DNA from: Gongronella butleri
Lineage: Eukaryota; Mucoromycota; Mucoromycetes; Mucorales; Cunninghamellaceae
Direction of reading: 5' to 3'
DNA: 64,000 bases
Assembly (NCBI GenBank): GCA_025201375.1
Contig: JAIWZP010000054.1
Location: forward strand, 124,001 to 188,000
The notes under the pieces were generated by a model. The model was given only the letters and a program-made list of their open reading frames with translations. It did no database searches and was not told the DNA's origin. The position numbers and the translations under genes are program-made. Below, one piece after another: positions 45,220 to 58,000 of this stretch (positions within the stretch are counted from its first letter, which is position 1; each line of letters opens with the position of its first letter).

Positions 45220-47113
45220 AAGCTTCCAGGACATTTTTGATCGCACGAAAAAATATATCGGCCTGCCTTACATGCAACCCATTCCAATGGCTTTATTGGA
45301 GAAATTCGAGCCGCATATTGGCGAGGATGTCTTGGAAGATCTCAAGGCGGATGAGGCGGTTTTTAATGTAAGTGGTCCCTTCATTGGGAAGCCATTGGTG
45401 TTGACGCGTTTCTTTTCTTGCTTTAGAATTGTCCTCTCAACATCAAAAAGCGCATCTGGAAAAAGGACGAGGTGTTTTTCCAGCAGCAAATGCTTGCGAT
45501 GCTCAATGATTACCACCATGATGATACACTCAAGGAGCTTGCCATGACATTGAAACCTGACAATTACCAAGAGGTGCTCGAAAAGAGGTAAAAAAAAAAA
45601 AAAAAGTCAAAAAGCAGGAGATCGTCAGGCTCATCACCTTTTTTTTTTTTTTTGTATTTTTAGGCGCTCGCACCCCATTATGATGCGCATCATGGAAATT
45701 ATTGGTGGTGACGCGACGCTGTACAGGATGTTCACGGACCTGGTGCGCATTGTGTTCAAGGCGACGCCGTATCCAAGTCTGTGCTCGCTGCGCGTCGATT
45801 TGCTCATGAATTTCCACGACCAAGACGCGACCCAGGTAAAAATACGAGCGCTTTCACACGACAAGAGCGATTGCTCACCTTTTTGTGCCTTTGGTGTGTA
45901 GATTTACGAATCGGACAAGTGTCACAGGCTAATCTGGTCGCTGGATACCTGCGTGCGCAACCAAAACATGGACAATGCCATTGTGGCCAAGATTAAAGAG
46001 TGCTTTGACGACGTCAAGAATGGGACGCCACTCTACGGGTAAGCAAGCACACATGCAAAGGGGGGTGTGTGAGTCGCGCATGTTATTTTTGGGTGCATGT
46101 CATTGATTATTTTTTGTTATGCAGTGATTTTGCCATGGTGTTGATGGATCCGCTGATTTCCAACTTTTTATCCTCGTCCATTGTCCGCTGGCTGCGCAAT
46201 GGCATTGACAGCAAGGTAAAAAAAAAAAAAAAAAAAAGGAACTGAACGTAGGACTCCATTTTTATTTATTTATTTTTGCCATTAGGACGCGACGCTTGAC
46301 GAGCTGATCAACTATAATGCCAAGCTGCTGAACCTTGCACAGCACGCGCCGTCGGCGATTGCGGACGAGATCAAGATCCCCAAGCTGGACAAGGATCTGC
46401 GGACACATTTCTGGCAGGCGATGATTTCGTGGATCATCAACGAAAAGGCGGGCGCGACGGTGCCGTCCGAGAGTGTGCAGGCGATCCACGACCTGCTAGT
46501 GAAGAACGATGTTGCGCGCAAGACGTTTGTGCAGTACCTCTTTGAACGTGCGGGCGAAAACGACCTGAAAACACTGAATCTCGGCTTGCCGCTCCTTTTG
46601 CAGACGTTGCCGCGCGACGAGGGCGAGATCCAGCATGCAACGACATACAAATCATTTGTGTTTAGTCTGATCAACGACGTGATCAAGCGCCGGATCCAGG
46701 ACGTCGTCATTGACCGGCGCTGGCGCCAAACCATCATGGACCATTTCCTGATCAAGCTCATCCATTGGAATGCTTGGGCCATTGAGCAGGTCGTGCGCCT
46801 CATTGCGGCCTTGTTTGCCGACCCAAAGGTTGCGTTCAATCTCAGCGCCGACCACATACTCCTGCTCACCGATTGGGCCAACCAGTGTGCCGCGCAGGCC
46901 ATGCAAGAGCAAGACGAGGTAAAAAAAGAAAAAAAAAAAAAGAGGGGGATGTCGCCTTTTCTTACAATTTTTTTATACTGTATTGCCTAGTCCTCGAAAC
47001 CCAATCTTTACAATGCATTTGAGAATATGCTCTCTCAAGCGCACCAGCACCTGGACGAATCGCGTCAGTTTGAGCCTGCGACCGTGATTCAATTCTGCAC
47101 AGAACTTGCGTGA
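44882..47113 (+). CDS. NELFB: Negative elongation factor B (NELF-B/COBRA1)
   Basis: Subunit of NELF, the complex that holds promoter-proximally paused RNA polymerase II. Eight exons, about 600 residues, near the family's usual 580. It aligns end to end with NELF-B: an N-terminal IDVIQKIQRDYGLEV helix, LLDLCGYTRFEIHLAYLDAL (human has a LDLHG...EFHQSV equivalent), GLPYMQPIPMALLEKF, IKKRIWKKDEVFF, the core LYRMFTDLVRIVFKATPYPSLCSLRVDLLMNFHDQD (short pieces of which match closely), CHRLIWSLDTCVR, and LYGDFAMVLMDPLISN. The rest is all helical. Start ATG 44,882 follows a T/C-rich leader; stop TGA 47,111-47,113 with AATAAA right after. It converges on the LSB5-like gene 66 bp away. An intron near 46,977 carries a TACTGTA. 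Confidence 0.88.
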
Positions 47114-47178
47114 AATAAAAAAAAAAGCTGGGGTTTATTTATGTACTTTGAGGCGTGTTTGGATGTGCCCTTTGGCCA

Positions 47179-48337
47179 TTAAAAAACGTAAGAGTGGCGA
47201 TTTGAAGCCTGGATTTGGCGGCGCGCGTATGGCGACCAGCCTGGCAGCGTGATTGCCAGCGGCTCTTCCTCGACGGCGGTGCCAGTGGGCGACAAGGACG
47301 TCGACGTTGATGAGTGCAATGACAAATCGCTGAGGCGGCGGTAGCGGCGCGTTTCGCGGGTCACAAATGGCGATGCAGGCGTCCTTGATGTGAGACCATA
47401 CTTCTGGATGTAAAAAAAAAAAAAAAAGAGCACGTGTAAAAGCAGCAAAATGTGCAAAATGGGGTAAAATTGAGCAATTGTGCGCGGGTTCCGTTCTGTT
47501 TCTTTCTGTATTCTTCGTACCATGTCCGGCAATTGATTCATGCGACGATAGCCGAGCTCAATGACCGAGGTGAATTTGTGTATTTTTGGCTCGACGGCGC
47601 TGTAGCGCTGGATCCAGGATTTCAGGAGACCAATGAGCTTCATTTTCACGGCGGTGGCAATCTATCGATGGAAATTCATGCAAAATGCCAGGCGCGTGGT
47701 AATGTCAGTGGAACAAAAATCAAGCGAGTATAGACGCGGAAGGCGGTGGCATGAGCGTGTCACGCGGAGCGCACTTTTTAAATCGCCCTTTTTTAACGCG
47801 CGTCTCCTTACTTTTGCTTTCATCATCCATTTAAATCTTGACTTGAGCTTGGAAGTGGTGACAATCTCATCTATTTTAATAAAATGACGCCTAATGTGAG
47901 AAAAAAAGGGTGCGCGCGTGTCCCTGCAAATTTCCCGTTTTTTTTTTTTTAACACGTACGCAAGATTCGGTGATTGCTGTTGTCGATCATGTACTTGAGA
48001 ATCTGCAGAAAATCAGCAGTTGCATCAAAAAGGGGGTATGCATAAAAAAAGCAACGTTTTTTGGGTCCTACCAGGAGCAGATTCATTTGTTGTTCTGCAG
48101 TACCGTGTTTCAATCGTTTCTCAATCACCTGGATGGCCTCCTTGGCGCCATGGACCTGCATAGCCATGGATTCCATGAGGTGCTGCAATGGGTAGAACCA
48201 TTCGCGCTCTTCCGTGTTGGACATGCGATCTAATTTGATCCATTTGAGCATCAATTGGACATGCCATCGTCCATTCTCCACTTACCAATAGCCACAGTGA
48301 TCGCGCTGAAATTTGCATTGGCTTTGAACCAGCCCAT
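47179..48337 (-). CDS. VHS-domain protein, LSB5-like
   Basis: VHS domains bind cargo or membranes in endocytic and endosomal sorting; yeast Lsb5 links actin and endocytosis. About six exons, about 225 residues. The start MGWFKANANFSAITVAIG (48,337) resembles the Lsb5 start. The VHS helices follow: EEREWFYPLQHLMESM, GAKEAIQVIEKRLKHGTAEQQMNLLL, ILKYMIDNSNHRI, then a linker helix and VKMKLIGLLKSWIQRYS. After the VHS domain only a short tail with basic and Ser/Thr-rich stretches follows (stop 47,179), and no GAT domain is seen, so it is shorter than Lsb5 or GGA proteins. The junction near 47,960 is uncertain. Confidence 0.78.
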
Positions 48338-48899
48338 GATCATGCAAATTAAAAAAAGAAAGTGACAAGCAAAAATAAAAGAAAAGGCAATGGACTCAAC
48401 CCAAGGATGAAATTTAAAAACCTTGCAAAGGCCGCTCAAATGTATCAGGTGACGAGCGTCTTGCGCTTTCCAAGGGAACCAAAGCGCTACCAAAACGAAA
48501 TCAGCTTGTTCCATTTAAAATTGCTTCCCCTGTACGGCTGTTCTCCTTTTCCGTGTCCGTCAACCCCCCCCTGAAGCTCCTCATGTGGGGCTGAAGATCA
48601 TCACCGCTCCTTTTCACTGATAGGTGACCACATTGGCGGAAGGATCAACTTTTGCTTCATGGTGGATGTTTTTAAAAAAAGCAAATCATGCGTGACACAG
48701 CTTACAATATAAAACGAACCTGAATTTATTTATAGAGGGATTTTTGTAGGTAAGGTCCAATGCGTGGAGTGGCCGCCAATGCTGCCGATCGACCTCCAAT
48801 CTTCCAACAAACGTCGAATTGTGTATTTTAGCACTTTTGATGGCTTTTTAATCTGTTTAAATATCAAGCTCTTGTGGATAAAAGTCAGTCAAAATGTGT

Positions 48900-49520
48900 T
48901 GAGTATGGTCTACAAGTTTTTATGCTGTGGGTGAAAGGGTGAAAGAATATGATAGATGATGACTGAGAAAATCACCATTGAAGCGCTTTTACTGTGTTTT
49001 GCTGATTTGGCAACGAAATGGCGCACTATGCATAAATTCACCCCTTGAATCAACGCGGCTGTGCTTTCTCGTTTAAATGATCCTACTTTTGCGGCTCTGA
49101 GGCCACTAGATGGCGCGCCATGTCGATTTTTAAAATTGGCGATTTTTCCTAGGGTAGAGTCGAGGAGCTGAAAATGATGAATTGTAGGTCTTCTAAATGC
49201 CACGCCATTCAACCACAAGGTGAATGCCATTCATACACCGGTAGAAATACATCTTAAACAGGGGTCCATTGACTGGGTTGCGCGAAAAACGCGAAAAGTT
49301 GCGTTTTTTCATCGCAAGGCAAACTTAGCGAGGATTCCTCATCACGCTCTGAAAGTCATATCACCAAAAAGAGCATGGCGCACTGCGTACGTGAACATGG
49401 GTGATGAATGAAAAACAGTGATTTTTTGGTATTTTTGACACGGTTTGAAAGTCATAGAGATTTTTCGACGCGTGACAAACCGCGTCAGATGTCGACTTAC
49501 ACGCGTCTGTTCCCAATCAT
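48900..49520 (-). repeat. Dispersed repeat family A, copy 2
   Basis: The best match to copy 1 (18,140-18,960, reversed): AAAGAGCATGGCGC...GCGTACGTGAACA, TTTTTGACACGGTTTGAAAGTCAT, TTTTTCGACGCGTGACAAACCGCGTCAGA and ACACGCGTCTG are shared, with about three in four bases identical by eye. Confidence 0.8.
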
Positions 49521-49544
49521 ATCTTTGCATCTGGCGCCTCTCTT

Positions 49545-49835
49545 GACAGTAGACGCGTTGGCGCGGCTTCATGAGCGTGTGTTTCCTGAGCAATTCGCAT
49601 TTGAAAATAAATCTAAAATCACCCATTGCTAGTTAACGACTGGATGGACCACACCTTCTTTTTGCGTTTTTTGTGGTTTCTCCGTGCGAGGCTCAACGTG
49701 CGCAAGTTTGGTCCAATTCTGGAGATCTGATTTTTCAATTTTGGTTTGAGAGCTCGGCAAGGTTCGTTTTTTTTATTTGCATCTGGCGCGCCGCCAATCA
49801 TCTGTGGCAGCCACAAGATGAGCCTCCTTGGTGTT
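49545..49835 (+). repeat. Dispersed repeat family F, copy 1
   Basis: Aligns with 51,120-51,425: GCGTT...TTTCCTGAGCAATTCGC, GAAAATAAATCTAAAATC, GTGCGCAAGTTTGG and GAGCTCG...CATCTGGCGCGCC-like blocks. Same orientation, about 1.6 kb apart. Confidence 0.6.
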
Positions 49836-51119
49836 TCTAGCTCGCCACTTCACAATGAGACGCGTTTCGGGGCTAAAAAGTGCCTGGTTGGCCAATGACA
49901 CATGCACGTGCCGCCAAAAAGACAAACCTCCTAAGAACACTTTTGAGTGTGCTTGTCCAAATCGTCTCAAATTTCAAACAAAGGAAGAGCAAGGCAAAAG
50001 ACTTGACGGGTGCCCTGTTATCCAGACAAGATGCTAGTGCACTCTTGCAATTCCCAAAGTGTTGCAATCTAGGTGCAGTGTGCCTTTTAATGCTGCCTCA
50101 TTGAGATTACGACAGATTCTTCACTAGGCACAAGCTCTCTAATCATCTCATGAGGCTGCTTCATTTGAGGTCAAAACATGCTTTGCTGGACACTGTCCGT
50201 ACTCAAGTCCACACCAGAAACGCGGATTTTGCCTGGTTTTCTCCTTTTCTCTGCGAAATCACGAGCGACGTCGCTCAAATTTTGTAAGGAACAACGTCAA
50301 CCATCTGAACCGATCTGTGCAAGTGGCACCAAGTCCTGGCGATGCGTGGAAAAGAGACATTTTTCCGACAGGGATGAAAATACCATAAAATATGCCGTTT
50401 TCTCTTCATTATGCATATCCTGTTGTGTTATTTCAGTGGTGCTGTGTAGAGCACGATTGGGCGTACCGGATGGTACAAAAATCATGGCGCTGCGGCCCGC
50501 AGTGCTGCGGCAAGAAGACTAAAAACAGCAGATCCAGGCTTTAAATGCGTGTATCTCGACGAATTCGTATTTTAACGCCATGAAACAATGTGTTTCGGAT
50601 AGTAGAGATCCAGGGACATCGTTTGATACCTGAAGTAGCAGCATAGACCTTTATTGGAAGCGTGACCATTAGCATGGCATCGCTGATTTCGCCTTATCGC
50701 TCATTTTGTCGATGGCGAAAGGTTGAACAATGGGAACAATCTTTTTTTTCTCTTTTTTTAGGTCGGTGCGCTGCTAATCATGCAACCCTAGGTGGCGCAT
50801 AGATCATTGTACAGAGAGCGGGGTGTGCTAGATGTGCTTGCTTGCTAGTATTCGTAGAAATGGATTCAATAAAGGCTTGCTCTTGTCACAAATTAAGAAA
50901 AAAGAGGGTCAAAAGGGCATATAAGCAACCTAGGCATACCAAAGCCTTGGGAAAGAACTCGATCGAACTGGACGGCAAGGTGCATTGACGGGGATGGCTA
51001 AGGAGGTGGCTAAAATGATTTCAGCCGCATCATTTGCAAATTCCAATTACTTTCGTTTATTTCTTTAATGTGTTTGTCTACGACAAACCAAATCGTCCCA
51101 GGTTTGAAACAGTGATGGC

Positions 51120-51425
51120 TATTTCTTGCTAATGGAAGCGTCGGAGCGGCTCGATGGATGCGTTTTTCCTGCGCAATTCGCCGTTGAAATTAAAATTAAA
51201 ATCTCGAATTGTTCGTCAACCAGCATTTGGGCTGCCCTTGTTTTTGGCCCTTCCGTTGGTTCTACGACGCGGTTCATCTTTTGTGCAAGTTTGGCGCCCT
51301 TCTGCGAACCTAATTTTTGTTTTTGATTTGGAGCTCGTGAGGGCTGATTTTTGATTTGCGTTCTGCACGCCCCCCAATGACGCGCGACAGGTGCCTGTTG
51401 GCTGTTGGTATGGTTTTCTAGCAAG
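51120..51425 (+). repeat. Dispersed repeat family F, copy 2
   Basis: Partner of 49,545-49,835. Reads GGATGCGTTTTTCCTGCGCA, ATTCGCCGTTGAAATTAAAA, TTGTGCAAGTTTGGCGCCC, GGAGCTCGTGAGG and GCACGCCCCCCAATGACGCG at the aligned places. Confidence 0.6.
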
Positions 51426-52267
51426 TTATTTCACGTTTGAACGTGTTTCATGGTATGTTATCGGCTGGTTTGCCATGCTGCAGGCTACTTGCAGTTAAAA
51501 TAATCTTTTACGAACTCGTCGTAACAAACGCGTCTGAGCTTGTTTCAAAACCGAATCAGGTGATGATGGAGGGCGGAGCTTCACGACATCAAACTTTTTT
51601 TTGACGATTCATTCATTCAATCATGGCATAAAAATGATGCGTGTTTTTATTTTGACGTTTCTATAACTTTGCTTGAACATTCTTTGAACAGCCAAGTCTT
51701 ACACTTGCTTCCTATTCGGCGGACTGTTGGATGTCGCGTTCTGTGAAGCAAAAAGTAAGCCCTGGGTGAGGGACAATGTTGAGAAAATGCGAACTGATGC
51801 ATTTTTCATCGTATTTCTTTCTAAATGCCTCCACGCCGTCCCGCTGCGCGTCAAACTATGGTCTATGATATTTTTGTGATCCCTTTGCCTCCAAGATGAC
51901 GTGTGATAAAGATTTGTTTGTCGACGTTCAGGAGGATTGTTGTGTGCATTGCCTTCTTTTATTTTATTTTATTTTTTTCGGCAAGCCCGCTTTTGTGTTC
52001 CCCTGGGGAATTTACGACGCGCTAAACACACATAAAGCGTGGTCACCAAGACGGCATGACACGTCAAAACGCTCGCGTTTATTTAAGAAATCAACTTTTT
52101 TAATAAATGTTACGATAATTTGGAGAAAAAAAAGAAAAAAAAAGGTACACAAGCAAAGGGCAAAAGCTACAATTGGGAAATGTACATGAGGTGTGGGCGG
52201 AGAAGAAGGTTCAAGAGGTGGAAGGGATGCTGCAAACAACGGGGAAAATGGAAGGGGGGAAGGGGAT

Positions 52268-54975
52268 CTAGAGCGTTGACCATCCGCCAATGTCGTACGT
52301 TGCTTCGATTTGGCGTGCGACGTAGATGGGGATTTGGTGCTGAAGCCAGAGTCTGCGTATTTCTGCATAGCGCTTTGCATTGAGGTATTGTGGCCTGCCG
52401 CGGCGCAGGTTTTGGTCGACCTCGCCGTGGGCGTCCAAGTATGGCGCGTTCATGAACCATCCATTGCCATTGTGCAGCAGAATCAGCACGCAGCGCTTGA
52501 CAGAGAGGAAAATGCCAATGTCACCGCCGCATCTAAGAGGGAGAAAAATAAAATGAGCCACAACCGCGAAGAATCTCCCAAAAAAAAAAACGCGCTGTTC
52601 TTTTTTTTTTTTTTTCTCCAATTTTCTCTTCCAATTCTCTCCCTTACTCTAAAGAGTGCAGGTTGCATTCACCCTCCTCGTCCTCTGAGCAGCAGAAGCT
52701 CTGGCAGCAGACAAAGGTGCCGCAAAAGAGGCACAGGGCCGGGTCGTTTGGCACGGTGTGGCATTTTGCGCAGACACGTTGCAAGCTTTCGTCAAAGAGT
52801 CTGTCAAGGCGTGCGGGCAAGGGGATGAGGTGGAGGGGCGTTGGCAAGTCCAAGACGATGCGCATAGATTGCGTGGGTGTGGCATTGGGCAAGGAGATGC
52901 GTGCAATGTCGAGGACCTGCTGGCGGCGCTGGACCTCGTGTCTGTGAGCGGTGCACCATGTGTGGACGAGGCTGCGTTCACGGTCGTTTAATGTGAGCAA
53001 GCGGTCGAGGGAGGGCAGGCGCAGCAATTGCAATGTTTGATGGAATTCGTCGTTTTCTTGTTGCGACGAGGCGGCGGGTATCATCGTTTGCGTGTCGACT
53101 TGGTAGCCAAAGCGGACAATGAAGAGAAGCAATGCGCGGCGGAGGAACGGCAAGCTGAAGCTCTGCAAGAGGCGTGTCCAGATGGCAGCGACGGCGTCGT
53201 CGGCGGCATTTGCGGGGCTGGGGATGTTCATGGCGTGGGCAATGGCATGAACAAAGGCGCGGACGGCGGCTTTTTCTGCGGAATTCACGGAAACGTTGGC
53301 ATTGGATGTCCATTGGGCTGCGGCGTGGTGGATGCCATGCTCCAGAAAGGAGACGGTGATCTTTGTGAGTTCGGCCAAGAAAAGAATGCGCGTCAGATTG
53401 GCGATATCGAGTGCATGTGGCATCAAAGGGGTCAAATACATGGCCAATTCGACGAGTAGCATGAATGGATCGTCCTCGAGAAGCGGTGTATTGTCGTAGA
53501 CGAGATCAAGCTTTGAATCGTCGGTGACGACATTGGCAAAGATTTGACGAAGGCGGCCAAAGCCCATGAGCTGGATGCGTTGTGTCGGTTGAGGGTCCTG
53601 GCACAGCAGATGGGTATAGGCCGCGACGGTGTCGCCCAAGATCCGAAGCAGCATCTGCGTCTGCGGTGCAATCGTATCAAACAACGTTCCTGTGGGCGGC
53701 AATGGCCCATCTTCTTGAGATTCTTCTTCTTCTTCTTCCATCGAAGGAGAAAACGGAGGAACAGGTTGCCCACGCGCGGCAATCTCTACCGCATTGATCG
53801 TGTACCCCATCAGACCCCACAAAAGATCCACGTGCTTGCTGGATGCAGACAATTCCTTGATCGCGTCGTCGCCGCTCACTTGTTCGTACAGAATCCCCAA
53901 TACATCCATCAGACGCGTGTACGCGTTCTTGATCGCACTCATATGAGTCTGCGCAGACGCGTGCAACAACTCTGTCTCAAGTGGCAACACCAAATGGGGT
54001 GGTGGGGAACCCAATGCCGATGCATTGGCCCCAAACATGGAAGAATGGCTCGCAAACGCATTTGTCTGTTGTTGCTGCTGCTGGGTTTGTTGCTGCGACG
54101 ACGACGACGATGGCGACGCCTGCTCCTCGCCAGCAAGCCAGATGGCCAATTGCTCCTTGAATTTGCTGGCACTGCTATGTCTGCGGCCGGTACCAATCAT
54201 GGAATTGACGGCGGCCATGGCCATGGCACCGGCGCCACCAGCACCAGCTGCTTGTGCGTTGCTGGAACCCTGCTGCTGTTGCTGTTGCTGAGGCGACAAG
54301 GAGGCAGAAGACGTCGGAGGTGCGAGCAATTGGTGCAATTGATGGACGGCGAGCGGTCCACCGTGGTGAATAAACTGATCATACGACGCGTCCGACGCAT
54401 TGGCGACGCAGCGTGTCTTGGACACTTTTTTGCCCTTCCAAAACAGCGGCAGTAGCGTGTTGCCCAGCGATTTGCACAATGGACACATGAATTCCTTGCG
54501 TGTTCGGTTTTCAGGGTGATTGCGAGTGAGCTGCGATGCATGACGTGAGTCAATGGACGCGCAATACACGTCGAAGCATTTAATATGCATCAAGTGACCA
54601 CATGTCGACGCGTACAACCCAGTCTTGTGCAATTGCGACGGGAATCCTTCCATATGTGGCGCCGATTCCGGCAGCACTTGGTCGTCGGGCCACGTCTGCG
54701 TAAGTGTCGGCCCCATCTGGAGCGCATCCTGGTACACTTTTGTTTGCTCCATGGGCGTCTCGAGCAAGATATTCGACGACTGCACCAAACCAAGCAACCC
54801 GTATGGCGACGACCGCTCGTGCACCTCTTCTTGGCACACAATGCATGTACCAACAGGATAGGCACACAATCTGTCGTGGTGTTGTTGCTGCTGCTCGTCG
54901 GCAGGCACTTGGCTTTGAGATGCTACAAGGTAAAAAAAAAAAAAAAAAAAAAAGAGAATTGAGCTCCACATCGAC

Positions 54976-55036
<61 letters not shown>

Positions 55037-58000
55037 CTTATCCCTCCCCCTTCCCGTTTTTTTACCATCCGTGTTCATGGACAGATCTTGATCTTGATCT
55101 TGGTCCTCGGGATCAACGTCGTCATAGAGGCCCTCGTTCAATTCGAGGAATTGCGACTGTGCTTGGGCGAATTGCGCCATGATCATTGCCTGACGCTCCT
55201 TGGCAGCGCGTTTCTTGCGGTCGGCCTCGGATTCGGTGGCATGATCGGCATTTTCCGACGCATTTTCTGACGGATGCATGGCAGCTTCCTCTTTGATGGC
55301 GGCAGCGGCTCGAGCAATGGCATTTTCGAGAGCGGTGCGCCACGCGTGGACGGCGGGCTGCGTGAGTGGATGAGCTTCCAGACGGCTGAGGAGCCAATCG
55401 AGCCGTGGGTGGGCGATTTTGCATGCGTCGTCCTGGCGCAGCGTGGTGATGACCTCAAACAGGGACATTTGGGTGGTCACGGGAGTGGCGGCGTTCTCAT
55501 TTGCAGCGTCACTGGCATTGGCGGCTGCGGCCACGGTGAAGTCGTACCGCTGGTCGATGCAATGGCGATAAAAGCCGTCGTCGTCGGTGGGTTGGTGATT
55601 CGGGTCTGTGACGGCCAGCATTAGCAAATACAGGGTCTTGTCCAGGATGGTATCACTCTCGTAGCTGTCGCGCGCGTTCCACAAGGAGAACGCGAGGATC
55701 TGGGTCATGACGGGCGCGTGCAGCACAGAGCCAAGGTATTTAAAGGGACCCTCGGGTAACACGGTGACTTTGGGCGTGACAAAGAATTGATCATCGGGCG
55801 TGTCGGGGCTCACACGCTTTTTCCATCGTGCGCGCAGCACATTTTCGGCCTCCTCACGATGGTTGCGGCTGTAATGGCAGAAATACGGGTCAATGGCATC
55901 GAAATGCTCGTCTTTGAGCTCGTAGCGGCCCGAATCGTGCAGGCCATCGGGCGCCCTAAAGTGGGCAAGCTCATTCAGCAAGTGGTCAAACGACGCGTGG
56001 TCCACGAGCCGCTCGGGAATGCGCTTGGTTAGCTCCGAATAGGACGACGCGCCCGTGCACAGATTGTGGATGATTTCACGCTGGATTCGCTGCTGGATCG
56101 ACGCGCCAAGCACATTGCCATGCTCGCACAGGCACAAAATCAACAGACTCAGCAGCTCTTCCACCATGAACACCGTCTGCACCGCGTCGTACTGCGCGTG
56201 CTCCGTCGCGCCTTGGAACCAGCCCACAAGCCCAAATCGGTCCATCATCGTCGTCAGCAAAATATTGGACCCCACCGTCACAAGGCCCAATTGCATCAGA
56301 AACAGGTCCGCATCATATGTGTTTTCCCTGAGCGAGATTTCGCGATAGTGGTGCGCCTTGAGTGATTTCATAAAGAGAAGGAATTGGGGGGGGGGGAAAA
56401 TGAGGACCTTTTTTCTCAATTTTTTCATTTTTTTCCCATTTTTTCCCCCATTTTCTTTTTCTTTTCTTTTCTTCTTACCTGAGTGCGCAGGCCATAGCCA
56501 TTGCGGACCCACACGCCGGCACGGATCTGAGAAGAAAAGACCAATGTGCGCAGCGGATAGTCGAGGATGGCGAGCAGGGTGGTGGTGGGGTTGTTTTTGT
56601 CGCCGTTGATGCTGGTGTTTGTGGTCCGAGTAAAGAGCGAGATGGCACTATAGAAGCCATCGGTCCATCCGGCTTGTGCGAGCAAATCGTCGGTCAGCAA
56701 GTGCGCGTGCTCAAGAAGTCCCGCCAAGAGCCAATGCAATGGATGATGGAACGACACGGGCTGTGAGGCCACGTCATATTGGATCACCTGGAACGGCGAC
56801 ATGTTGGGCAGCGACACCAAATGATACGTTTGTGCGTGGATACCGCCAATCAGCTTGGTCTTGTCGTCATTGGCATTCGCCGCAGCCAGCAATGCGTGTG
56901 TGGCATTGACAATGGCTTCCATGGCACGCGTGCGCACGGGATCAGCACCTGTTGTAGTGCCTGTGGTCGTCGTTGTGGTCGTCGTTTGGGTCAATGAGTC
57001 CTCCATGGGAGCACTGGAAGACGAAGAAGAAGCCACGGCAGGCGTGGCGGCATTGCCCCAATCGGCAATCTTTTTGAGCACGCGATTCAACGAGCGCACG
57101 AGGACGGCTGCAGACGCGACACGGTCTTCGTGGGTGGCAATGGGCAGAGCGCCAAAGCAATCTGCGTATTGGCGGCAGCATTTCGCGATTTGCAACGTGA
57201 CATTAAAGGCATTGACCCAGATTTCAGACTCGTACTCGACGTGCGTGTCCTTTTGGCACACCTGCGCGTTCATGCCCTGGAACAGGCCGATCAGATCGAG
57301 GTATTGGCGCAGATACAGCGGGTCCTGAGCAAGCACAGGCTTGATCATGTGCACATTCATAATGTAACGCAGGTCGTGGAACGCGTTAAAGTAGCGACGC
57401 GTGCGAAACGCGCGCGACTCGCAATTGATGCGCGACGGCAGCAATGCAAGCTCCGATGGCAGCAGCAAGCTCAAGTGGTCCGTCAGGAAAAAAGCCGTGA
57501 GTGTCGAGCAAATGAGGCCGAAAAAGTAATATTGGTTGACAAGCAGATCCGACACGGACGGCACCGTCAGCAGCTGCACCGAGAACAAGATGATGGAATT
57601 CTCGGGTTCTCTGTCCTTGAGCAAGAAAGACTCGGCCAAACGTGCATAATTACGCGTCAATCGCTTGCCAAGCGTCTTTTTGTACGTCGGATTGGCCGCC
57701 AGCGTCGCAATGTAAATCTCACGCAGCGCAACACGGATCTCCTTCCACAATTTGAGGTCGTAAAGCATGAAATAGTCGATGCGCAGCTTTTGCTCGAATT
57801 CCTGTTGCAATTGGTTCGCCAATGCGTGTGCGGCCTCTTGTTGCTGGACGGCCGGCTGCTTGCCTTGAGCATACGATGGATGCATGAGCAGTGAGTCGGC
57901 AAACGCCTCTTCTTCGGCCATCAGACCACGATACTCGACCACTGTCGCGGCAGGATCCCAATCGATCGTGGCAATGTCCGTGAGATACGTAATGGACCCC

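Larger units (their letters stand above)
48338..52267. other. Repeat-rich intergenic region
   Basis: No gene recognised on either strand. It contains repeat family A copy 2 (48,900-49,520), two copies of family F (49,545-49,835 and 51,120-51,425) and a weaker family A fragment (about 50,225-50,470). The remainder, 50,470-51,100 and 51,430-52,267, holds nothing I can identify apart from the 3' flank of UBR1. Confidence 0.6.

Noticed and set aside
53544..54455. 303-codon plus-strand ORF and other long antisense ORFs inside UBR1 (also 57,130-57,894 and 58,175-59,350)
   Set aside because: They are Arg/Cys-rich shadows of the UBR1 reading frame, whose minus-strand translation contains complete zinc and RING motifs.
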